The notes under the pieces are model-generated. The model worked only from the letters and a program-made list of their open reading frames with translations, did no database searches and had not been told where the DNA came from. This document shows, piece by piece, positions 1 through 5,182 of a DNA stretch of 26,287 nucleotides. The stretch lies in the IMG/VR virus record IMGVR_UViG_3300045738_000177, positions 1 to 26,287 of that record. One strand, written 5' to 3'. Each line of letters starts with the position of its first letter. Position 1 is the first letter of the stretch. The stretch comes from a virus. Position numbers and translations under genes: made by a program.

Positions 1-252
1 TATTATACTACATTTAAGTGACATCAAGTTACCTTGTTTTTCTTTTCATATCATTAGTATCTTTTTTCAAGATACTTGATGCCACTATTCATGATCCCGT
101 AAGGGATACAAGAATTCGTTTATCAATTGCCACCTCCCTACCATACAAGATGAGATGTGGTTTTTAATTAAAGGTACGAACTTGTTCGTGCTATTTCTTG
201 GTAAAGACCAAGATATAGAGCCACACATGTGACTCTATAAGTGAAATGAAAG
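1..252. other. Noncoding hairpin-rich region at left end
   Basis: No plausible gene is present, but the stretch holds a run of inverted repeats. These are 18-29 with 74-85 (11 of 12 pairs), the alternative 56-63 with 69-76 (8 pairs, loop TTTTC), 94-98 with 103-107 (loop GTAA, a GNRA tetraloop if read on +), 174-180 with 185-191 (7 pairs including one T-G, loop CTTG), 196-202 with 207-213 (7 pairs, loop AAAG) and 214-220 with 233-239 (7 pairs, with a further 3 inside). The GNRA loop and the T-G pair favour + strand RNA. The A-C mismatch in the first stem would be a wobble only on the minus strand, so strand evidence is mixed. The region lies just 3' of a leftward gene and could hold termination signals or a second structured RNA. 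Confidence 0.5.
130..165 (+). terminator. Weak terminator-like stem with T run
   Basis: Bases 130-136 (CCACCTC) pair with 152-160 (GAG, two bulged bases, GTGG), and the stem is followed directly by five T residues at 161-165. The loop is long (15 bases) and the stem is bulged, so this is only a weak candidate for a rho-independent terminator of a transcript entering from the left. Confidence 0.25.
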
Positions 253-615
253 CTAATTAGCTTTAGGAGGATAGATAGTATCAGCTATTTCAGAAAGAAA
301 TCTAGCATTCTCATGAACACCATTTTCTTTCATTTCATCACGCTGAATGCTTGCATTCACGTGTAATCTTTGTGCATTAGCTGAATATGTTTTCTGTCTA
401 GAAAACTCATTCACTTGATTTTGCCTTTGGCAAATATCAATATTTGATGCACAAAAATTAGGAAGTTTCTTCGCAATCCAGTACTTAATGCCTTTACGAA
501 TAGAACCGTCAGGGTCTGAAAGTTTATCTATACCATAGAAAGCCATTTGGCTATCTACTTGTTGCTCTAAACTATCTTTTGTTATTATTACAACTTTATC
601 TACAACTTTATCCAT
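253..615 (-). CDS. Hypothetical protein, leftward gene
   Basis: I do not recognise this 120-residue protein. It is hydrophilic, with no membrane segment or signal peptide. The N-terminus is rich in Val, Lys and Asp (MDKVVDKVVIITKDS), there are two Cys near the middle (FCASNIDICQ), and the C-terminus is polar (YPPKAN). I chose the start at 615 rather than the upstream ATG at 642 because AGGA lies 8 bases before it, and the upstream ATG sits inside a small hairpin (627-641). It is the only convincing minus-strand gene in the window and is divergent from the structured RNA and late genes. A hairpin at 214-239 follows its stop codon and may help end its transcript. Standing alone and opposed to the virion operon, it could be an early or regulatory gene; that is inference only. 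Confidence 0.6.
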   Translation of the reverse strand: MDKVVDKVVIITKDSLEQQVDSQMAFYGIDKLSDPDGSIRKGIKYWIAKKLPNFCASNIDICQRQNQVNEFSRQKTYSANAQRLHVNASIQRDEMKENGVHENARFLSEIADTIYPPKAN

Positions 616-642
616 AATATACATCCTGTGGAATAACCACAT

Positions 643-656
643 TTATTAATTAATAA
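643..656. promoter_or_regulatory. 14-bp AT palindrome in divergent intergenic region
   Basis: TTATTAATTAATAA is a perfect 14-bp palindrome between the start of the leftward gene (615) and the first base of the RNA candidate (671). The surrounding bases 641-670 are almost entirely A and T and contain several -10-like hexamers in both directions (for example TAATAA). The position suits a divergent promoter and/or an operator for a dimeric repressor. No clear -35 element or phage-polymerase consensus is visible. Confidence 0.3.
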
Positions 657-670
657 CAAAGAAAAAATAA

Positions 671-853
671 CTCTTTGTTGACCGCCTACTATCAGGATTG
701 TAATCTATTGCAAGAAAAGCTAGATTGGGTGCAACCCAATAATAAAAACGACACGCACAGGGAAGTGCGTGACCTTTAATGCCGGTTTTCTTGGTAGACA
801 GGGAGTCTACGCACAATATATTACAATTCTGATACCCTGAGCGAAACAAAGAG
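671..853 (+). ncRNA. Candidate structured RNA, about 183 nt, three-way junction
   Basis: Read on the + strand the sequence folds into a compact nested structure. P1 pairs 671-679 with 845-853 (9 perfect pairs). P2 pairs 690-704 with 820-834 (15 pairs, one G-U at 696-828), and after one mismatch 706-710 with 814-818 (5 pairs). P3 pairs 711-718 with 786-793 (8 perfect pairs) and encloses hairpin P4 (724-730 with 734-740) and hairpin P5 (752-758 with 765-771, loop AGGGAA). Hairpin P6 (794-799 with 805-810, loop AGGGA) abuts P3, giving an almost flush P2/P3/P6 three-way junction. Eight T residues follow P1 (854-861). The single wobble is G-U on + and would be a C-A mismatch on minus, favouring + transcription. 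I cannot match it to a known RNA family. Alternatives are a DNA element such as a packaging or recombination site, or a 5' leader of the terminase gene. Confidence 0.6.
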
Positions 854-863
854 TTTTTTTTAA

Positions 864-928
864 ACCCGACTGGGTATTCAGACGTACCGAGCCAGGTGCG
901 TCCAAGAGTGGTATGCGACGATACGCAT
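864..928 (+). other. Hairpins between structured RNA and terminase small subunit
   Basis: Three further hairpins follow the RNA candidate: 864-867 with 872-875 (4 pairs, loop GACT), 881-888 with 895-902 (8 pairs including one T-G, loop GAGCCA), and 913-917 with 924-928 (5 pairs, loop ACGATA). The T-G pair is a wobble on the + strand only. They may be part of the same transcript or of the 5' leader of the terminase small subunit gene. The last one overlaps the ATG at 913, which argues against using that codon as the start of the downstream gene. Confidence 0.4.
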
Positions 929-975
929 TCAATTTAGCCATTGGCTTTATATGTTGCTTCTGTTATAAAAGAGAT

Positions 976-1332
976 ATGGCAATAAGTAGTAAAGCTAAGC
1001 TATTGGTAGATACTATCGTAGCTAGAGGATGTACGATAACAGAAGCCTCTAAGCTCGCTGGATACAAGGGTGTTTCTAGCCGTGTTAGTGCGTCCAGAAC
1101 GTTGCACAAACCAGAGGTGCAAGCGTATCTTATGCAACGAGTACAATCCAAGATAGCACTCGGTAGCACTAAGGCTATCAACACCATTGTTAATCTCGCT
1201 GGTGGTGCGTCATCAGAGTATGTCAGACTGGAAGCTAGCAAGGATATACTAGACCGTGCTGGATTCAAAGCTCCAGAGAAGCACCAACATCTTATTGATG
1301 GAAACTTTCAAATCAACATTGACTTGAGCTAA
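976..1332 (+). CDS. Terminase small subunit (putative)
   Basis: This 118-residue protein probably binds phage DNA at the packaging start site and loads the large terminase subunit. The N-terminal half looks like a helix-turn-helix (VARGCTITEASKLAGY), followed by an arginine- and serine-rich turn and the segment TLHKPEVQAYL. The C-terminal half has SSEYVRLEASKDILDRAGFK, a pattern common in phage small terminase or terminase-associated HTH proteins. An ATG at 913 would add 21 residues, but that extension is Cys/Phe-rich and overlaps a hairpin. The ATG at 976 starts with the natural-looking MAISSKAK and has a weak purine stretch (AAGAG) just upstream. The location at the head of the packaging and virion genes fits. 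The large subunit lies about 3.8 kb downstream rather than next door. An alternative is a DNA-binding regulator. Confidence 0.7.
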   Translation: MAISSKAKLLVDTIVARGCTITEASKLAGYKGVSSRVSASRTLHKPEVQAYLMQRVQSKIALGSTKAINTIVNLAGGASSEYVRLEASKDILDRAGFKAPEKHQHLIDGNFQINIDLS

Positions 1333-1356
1333 TAGGGGGTTTAAAAACTCACATCT

Positions 1357-1369
1357 TCATCTGGTGATA
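1357..1369 (+). repeat. Imperfect direct repeat, copy 1
   Basis: TCATCTGGTGATA matches 12 of 13 bases of a second copy at 1417-1429, exactly 60 bp away. Paired motifs directly after a terminase small subunit gene may be protein-binding sites; this is inference. Confidence 0.35.
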
Positions 1370-1416
1370 CCACCCCGACACACAACAATCCCTAAAAAAG
1401 TACTTCACACCCTAGC

Positions 1417-1429
1417 TCATCTCGTGATA
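1417..1429 (+). repeat. Imperfect direct repeat, copy 2
   Basis: TCATCTCGTGATA is the second copy of the 13-base motif at 1357-1369, differing at one central base. Confidence 0.35.
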
Positions 1430-1486
1430 TAAAGAGAGAGAGGATTAAAAAGAGTTTTAAAAAAAATTTATTTTTAGAGAGTAGTT

Positions 1487-2332
1487 ATGCCACAAGGTAA
1501 AGGAACATATGGAACTAAGAAAGGTAGACCGCCTATTAAGAATAGATATACGGCATATGAAACATCTGGCGTAGGTGGTGTTTTTAGTGATGGATCTAGT
1601 TTAGGAAGACCTCCTGAGAGATATACAGAATCTCCTAAGAGACCTCGACCGGATTTTAGAAACTATACACCCTATAGACCAAAACCTAATCCTCCTAGCA
1701 GAACACGAAGAACTAGCACTTCATTATTACCAGATAGAAGAATTGCCAATCCGGCAACGCAAGAAGAGATCGCAAGAACTAACCGCAATGTAGGATATGC
1801 CTATAAAGCATTAGAAATTGGATCTTATGCTGTAGGTGGAGTAGGTTTGCTCAAACTTGCCAATGTATTAAGAAACCCTGTTGCACCGTATAGAGCAGCT
1901 AGAAAATTTTTAAGCAATGTAGGTAGAAACATAAAGATGACACCTAATGTTGGCAATGTAAGATTAGCAGATACCGTAGGTAATAGAATTAAACAAGCTC
2001 AAGCTATTAACCCCACACTAGGTAAAGCTGACTGGGCTAGATTTGGACAGCAATGGGGAAAAGGACAGCCTGTTTATAATCAACGCTATAACCGTAAGCT
2101 TGATATGCCAGAACTCATTACAGTTGGCAGAGGCGGTACAACTAGTCTACTAGGTATGGGGAAAGGCGGCAGAACCCTACAAAAAGCCGTAGAACAAGGA
2201 CCAGTTAAATTCTTTAGTAAAGGTAGGCATCCTAAGACAGGTGTTGCTCCTTTTAAAAGATTTGATAGGAAATATGGGTTGATGCCAAGAAATCAAGTAA
2301 ACCCAAAGCCTAATCCTACCAATAAGAAATGA
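1487..2332 (+). CDS. Basic modular protein of terminase-region cassette
   Basis: This 281-residue protein has no function I can assign. It is very basic and rich in Arg, Lys, Gly and Pro. The N-terminus reads MPQGKGTYGTKKGRPP, a start I associate with uncharacterised marine phage proteins. Residues 1-78 are low-complexity and probably disordered, with many RP and KP dipeptides. Residues 80-123 (LLPDRRIANPAT ... GVGLLK) form a 44-residue module about 68% identical to residues 3-46 of the protein at 4239-4826. The module ends in a Gly-rich hydrophobic helix that could touch a membrane. The C-terminal part is basic and ends in NPKPNPTNKK. It opens a cassette between the two terminase genes, and its stop codon overlaps the next start (ATGA). 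A virion-carried or ejected protein is possible but unproven. Confidence 0.65.
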   Translation: MPQGKGTYGTKKGRPPIKNRYTAYETSGVGGVFSDGSSLGRPPERYTESPKRPRPDFRNYTPYRPKPNPPSRTRRTSTSLLPDRRIANPATQEEIARTNRNVGYAYKALEIGSYAVGGVGLLKLANVLRNPVAPYRAARKFLSNVGRNIKMTPNVGNVRLADTVGNRIKQAQAINPTLGKADWARFGQQWGKGQPVYNQRYNRKLDMPELITVGRGGTTSLLGMGKGGRTLQKAVEQGPVKFFSKGRHPKTGVAPFKRFDRKYGLMPRNQVNPKPNPTNKK

Positions 2333-2505
2333 GTATTGAGAAGAATAAAAGAAGAGCCAAAGCAATTTTTGCCAATGAGGGTAAAGAGAAGCGAGAAAGG
2401 CGCAATCAACGAATTATGGACTACATAGAGCATAAAATGCTCAAAGGACACACCAGAGAACAAGCCTCATTTATGGCGCAAGAATTGATTGATAATCAGG
2501 GGTAG
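2329..2505 (+). CDS. Small basic hypothetical protein
   Basis: This is a 58-residue ORF whose ATG overlaps the preceding stop codon (ATGA), indicating translational coupling. The protein is highly charged and predicted helical (MSIEKNKRRAKAIFANEG, then a Lys/Arg/Glu-rich stretch), ending FMAQELIDNQG. It fills the gap between two larger genes and stops four bases before the next ATG. The 14 bases at its start junction (2323-2336) are identical to those at the junction at 4233-4246. Function is unknown; its size and charge would suit a nucleic-acid-binding or adaptor peptide. Confidence 0.6.
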   Translation: MSIEKNKRRAKAIFANEGKEKRERRNQRIMDYIEHKMLKGHTREQASFMAQELIDNQG

Positions 2506-2508
2506 CCT

Positions 2509-4242
2509 ATGCCATTACCATTTTTAGTTCCAGTAGCGATTGCTGGTATTCAATACGCCGCTCGTTATGCAGCCGTTAAGGGCGCTCGAAAACTATTGTC
2601 TTATGGCGCTCGCAAAATTCTCAAAAAAACTGGCAAATTTACCTCTCAATACGGAGGCAGAGCAGTCACAGGTGCATTCTATGCAGATGCTGTAAACGAA
2701 GCTTCTAAGGGCAATTATGAGCCTCTAACTTATCTATCTATGGGTGGAATACCAGGAGCTGGAAAAGTTATAAGTAAAATACCGGGTGTTGGTAAAAAAT
2801 TAGAAAGTATATACGCTAGATCGCAAGGAAGAACTGTACTGGGAGGACCTGGCATGGGAATAGATGATGCCATTGTTGTTACTAGAGGTGCGTTTGGATC
2901 TCGGATAAATAAAGCGGGCAAGGTTAATAAAACATGGAGACGGATAAAAGTAGAGGCACCTAAAGATAAATCGGGTCCAATATTTGATGTTGATAAACAG
3001 CTTTCAAGACAAAATACAACTAAATCATTTACTTCAACTAAAGCTAAAAAACAACTTGAAGTATCTACCATAGTAGCTGGCAAAAAAAGAGGAGGGGTGT
3101 ACTATGGCGCTCAAACAAGAGAAAAGGATATTCGTAGAGGATCAGCTAAACCCGCTACTTATTTGCCAAATACAATGGGGAAAGGGAGTTCTATCTTAGG
3201 ATGGAAACTTAAAAATGGAAAACCTACCCATGATAAACCTGTAATCAGCTCACAAAGTAAAGATTATAAAGCATTTAAAGCTCAAGAGCGTTATGAACAA
3301 TCCCTTAAACATAAAAAAATACCGTTAAAAGCCTCTTATCCTAAATATTCATATGAGCTGGTAGGTAGAACAAAAGCTGACATTATCCATGAAATCAAAA
3401 CAGCAAAAAGCAAAGCAGCTAAAAGAGTAGCTCAATATAAAATAAAAGGAGATGATCTTAATAGATTATATGTAGGTAAAGATAAATCTAGCCAAATAGC
3501 AGCAAAAATCTTTGTAAAAGAGGGTAAGAAGATTGGAGTGAATATAAAGGTTATGGATAAACCTAGTTCTAAGATATCAAACCAAGTAGATTCTGTTCTA
3601 AGAGGTAAAGCAGATTATTTAAACAGAGAATATACTAGCAATCCAAATAAAAAATTAGACACACATCTTAGAGAATTAGAAACTAAAGATGTGGGTGGGA
3701 AAATGAAAGCAATAAGAAGCTGGGTATATGCACAGCCATATAAGGTCAAAAGCAGCCCAGGGAAAGCAATGGTCTTTTATAGAGCGCAACATGGTAAAAG
3801 CATTAATCAGACTATTACCACTGCTGATGGTAAACAAGAGGTTAGAAAGGTACTAGAACATATTAAACCTGAGTGGTCTGTAACAAAATGGGTAAAAGGT
3901 TCATTGGAAGCAATTGAACGACAAGCAAAGATAGGAAAGTACCCATATAAAAAAACAGCAGAAGTAGAAATGATCCCACTTGATAGACCTCCAATAGAGA
4001 AAAGAGACCTTTATAAACATACTTTGAAACAAAAATATAAAAAATTTAAAATAGATGATAAGGGTAAATTAGTAATGGATAGTCAGGAAACTATCGAATG
4101 GTGGAAAAGAATTTCGAAGAAAGCATACTTAAAATATGGAGGAATGAAGACACCAGAACAAAGACTGGCTGTAAAGGAGATAACTAAAGCAAAGATTAAA
4201 CCACTTCCTGGTCAACTTGATTTATTTAAACCTAAGAAATGA
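2509..4242 (+). CDS. Large basic cassette protein, possible C-terminal ART-like region
   Basis: I do not firmly recognise this 577-residue protein. Residues 1-60 are hydrophobic to amphipathic (MPLPFLVPVAIAGIQYAARY, then ARKLL and ARKIL repeats). Residues 78-98 are Gly/Pro/Lys-rich (GGIPGAGKVISKIPGVGKK), suggesting membrane contact. The middle (about 130-410) is Lys-rich and charged. Residues 421-490 contain VFYRAQHGK (Arg425), EWSVTKW, a helix and AEVEMIP (Glu485 and Glu487). This order is reminiscent of the Arg ... aromatic ... Glu layout of ADP-ribosyltransferases, though much weaker than in the next gene. The C-terminus ends LPGQLDLFKPKK. It has an AGGGG-type ribosome site (around 2498-2502), and its stop overlaps the next ATG (ATGA). 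It could be an ejected or virion-associated protein. Confidence 0.6.
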   Translation: MPLPFLVPVAIAGIQYAARYAAVKGARKLLSYGARKILKKTGKFTSQYGGRAVTGAFYADAVNEASKGNYEPLTYLSMGGIPGAGKVISKIPGVGKKLESIYARSQGRTVLGGPGMGIDDAIVVTRGAFGSRINKAGKVNKTWRRIKVEAPKDKSGPIFDVDKQLSRQNTTKSFTSTKAKKQLEVSTIVAGKKRGGVYYGAQTREKDIRRGSAKPATYLPNTMGKGSSILGWKLKNGKPTHDKPVISSQSKDYKAFKAQERYEQSLKHKKIPLKASYPKYSYELVGRTKADIIHEIKTAKSKAAKRVAQYKIKGDDLNRLYVGKDKSSQIAAKIFVKEGKKIGVNIKVMDKPSSKISNQVDSVLRGKADYLNREYTSNPNKKLDTHLRELETKDVGGKMKAIRSWVYAQPYKVKSSPGKAMVFYRAQHGKSINQTITTADGKQEVRKVLEHIKPEWSVTKWVKGSLEAIERQAKIGKYPYKKTAEVEMIPLDRPPIEKRDLYKHTLKQKYKKFKIDDKGKLVMDSQETIEWWKRISKKAYLKYGGMKTPEQRLAVKEITKAKIKPLPGQLDLFKPKK

Positions 4243-4826
4243 GTATATTACCTAAAAGAAGAATTAAGAATCCAGCAACAGCAGCAGAAATAGCTATTAC
4301 TAATCGCAATGTTGCTAATATTTATAAAGGATTAGAGTATGGTTCTTATGCACTAGGAGGTCTTGGTCTTGTAAAGGGAGGAGCTAGTCTATTAAAAGGA
4401 TATATTAAAAAGCAAGGTCTAAAAAATAAATATAAAGTTTACAGAGGCGAAAATAAAGAAAATGTTCAATGGGACACAGCTGGTGGAAAACTTTTAGGCA
4501 GATTTTATTTTGGTGGCGAGAGCAAAAAAAGTGCCGCTAGATCGTATGCAAGCGGAGGAAGTTACCCAAATGTTTCTAGTGCAAGAGTATATAGTATTTT
4601 ATTACCCAAAACACAATATAATATTGCTAAAAAAATTGCAGCTAGAAGAGAGGGAGCAAGTCTATCTATGTCTGGCGAAGTAAATATACCAAAATTATAT
4701 GTAGGTAAACAAAAACTTGAAATAGGGCAAACATTATTAGCACAAGGAGAAGCTTTGAAAAATAAACTAATTAACTATAAAACTAGAAAAAAAATAAAGA
4801 GTTTACTTAAATGGCACACTCAATAG
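4239..4826 (+). CDS. Candidate ADP-ribosyltransferase-like protein with shared N-terminal module
   Basis: In this 195-residue protein, residues 3-46 are the 44-residue module also found in the 1487-2332 gene (30 of 44 identical), ending in a Gly-rich hydrophobic segment (YGSYALGGLGLVKGG). The remainder follows the layout of phage ADP-ribosyltransferase folds. KVYRGE has Arg69 in the first strand, GRFYFGGE (87-94) precedes a helix with KKSAARSYASGG (Tyr103), a strand reads ARVYSILLPK (115-124), and GEVNIPKLYV places Glu147 in the usual final catalytic position. If correct, it would transfer ADP-ribose from NAD+ to a host or phage target. The call rests on motif order by eye. Its ATG overlaps the upstream stop, and its 3' end overlaps the next small ORF by 16 bases. 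Alternatives are a non-catalytic virion or toxin-like protein. Confidence 0.6.
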   Translation: MSILPKRRIKNPATAAEIAITNRNVANIYKGLEYGSYALGGLGLVKGGASLLKGYIKKQGLKNKYKVYRGENKENVQWDTAGGKLLGRFYFGGESKKSAARSYASGGSYPNVSSARVYSILLPKTQYNIAKKIAARREGASLSMSGEVNIPKLYVGKQKLEIGQTLLAQGEALKNKLINYKTRKKIKSLLKWHTQ

Positions 4827-4829
4827 AAA
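4809..4829 (+). repeat. 21-bp direct repeat at gene start, copy 1
   Basis: The 21 bases here, starting AAATGGCACACT and ending ATAGAAA, recur exactly at 4974-4994. Both copies cover the start codon and first residues (MAHSIE) of consecutive small genes, so a local duplication or recombination is likely. Confidence 0.8.
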
Positions 4830-4972
4830 GCATAGAAAGCATGAAATTTTTTGACAAAGTTTTAACTAGAGAATTAGCAAAACCAATTTCAAATGTTAAA
4901 GCTATGCAGATAGCACACAGAGAGACAGCTATAAAGTTTAAGAGGAAAAACCCATTACAAGGTACTTCATAA
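4811..4972 (+). CDS. Small hypothetical protein, MAHSIE start
   Basis: This 53-residue ORF overlaps the end of the preceding gene by 16 bases. The product is basic and mostly helical by composition (MAHSIESIESMKFFDKVLTR, and later HRETAIKFKRKNP). Function is unknown. Its first six residues and 21 bases of DNA are identical to the start of the next gene, after which the two proteins diverge, so they share a start region rather than being full duplicates. No strong ribosome site is seen (TTACTTAAATG), so expression may depend on coupling to the upstream gene. Confidence 0.5.
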   Translation: MAHSIESIESMKFFDKVLTRELAKPISNVKAMQIAHRETAIKFKRKNPLQGTS

Positions 4973-4973
4973 A

Positions 4974-4994
4974 AAATGGCACACTCAATAGAAA
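4974..4994 (+). repeat. 21-bp direct repeat at gene start, copy 2
   Basis: Exact second copy of the 21 bases at 4809-4829, 165 bp downstream, covering the start of the gene at 4976. Confidence 0.8.
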
Positions 4995-5182
4995 CATTAA
5001 GAAAGTATAACAAACCAGCTATGAAGAAGCTGATAATGGCAGTGAAGATGAGCCATATGAAAGACTTACCCAAAGAAGCTATGACTGATTATGAGGCAGA
5101 GAGAGTACTTGAAACCCTTAAACCTTTAACTTTAGAGAGGCTGTATAAACTAGCAGTAGATCATGACATCATTAACTTATAA
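4976..5182 (+). CDS. Small hypothetical protein upstream of large terminase
   Basis: This is a 68-residue, helix-rich charged protein (MAHSIETLRKYNKPAMKKL, later YEAERVLETLKPLTLERLYKL). It begins three bases after the previous stop, shares its first six residues with that gene, and overlaps the start of the large terminase gene by 20 bases, implying coupled translation. I do not recognise the family. Its position directly before the large terminase gene is a place where some phages keep small packaging accessory proteins, but nothing in the sequence proves that role. Confidence 0.6.
   Translation: MAHSIETLRKYNKPAMKKLIMAVKMSHMKDLPKEAMTDYEAERVLETLKPLTLERLYKLAVDHDIINL

Larger units (their letters stand above)
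1333..1486 (+). other. Intergenic region after terminase small subunit
   Basis: These 154 bases hold no gene. They contain an imperfect 13-base repeat (1357-1369 and 1417-1429), a purine tract (AAAGAGAGAGAGG, 1431-1443) and an extremely AT-rich stretch (1446-1475) before the next start codon. The region could contain a promoter, a packaging signal, or both. No rho-independent terminator is evident. Confidence 0.35.

Noticed and set aside
18-239. CRISPR array
   Set aside because: The inverted repeats differ in sequence from one another; there is no repeated direct unit with regular spacers.
690-834. Small insertion element with 21-bp inverted ends
   Set aside because: The two arms could be terminal inverted repeats, but no target-site duplication flanks them and the interior is itself folded into helices that join flush at the arms, which fits RNA better.
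646-849. 67-residue minus-strand ORF over the RNA candidate
   Set aside because: It lies almost exactly within the structured region, has an unnatural Cys/Phe/Tyr-rich composition, no ribosome site, and pairs of its segments are simply the arms of the stems.
671-902. tRNA or tmRNA within the left intergenic region
   Set aside because: No 7/5/5/5-bp cloverleaf, TTCRA-type loop or CCA-compatible acceptor was found on either strand; helix lengths do not fit.
913-975. Upstream ATG extending the terminase small subunit
   Set aside because: The extra 21 residues are Cys/Phe-rich and unlike the family, and the ATG sits in a hairpin; the start at 976 is more natural.
4807-5073. 88-residue minus-strand ORF with membrane-like sequence
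   Set aside because: It is antisense to two small genes coupled to their neighbours, and its hydrophobicity is the usual mirror of Lys/Glu/Asn-rich codons.
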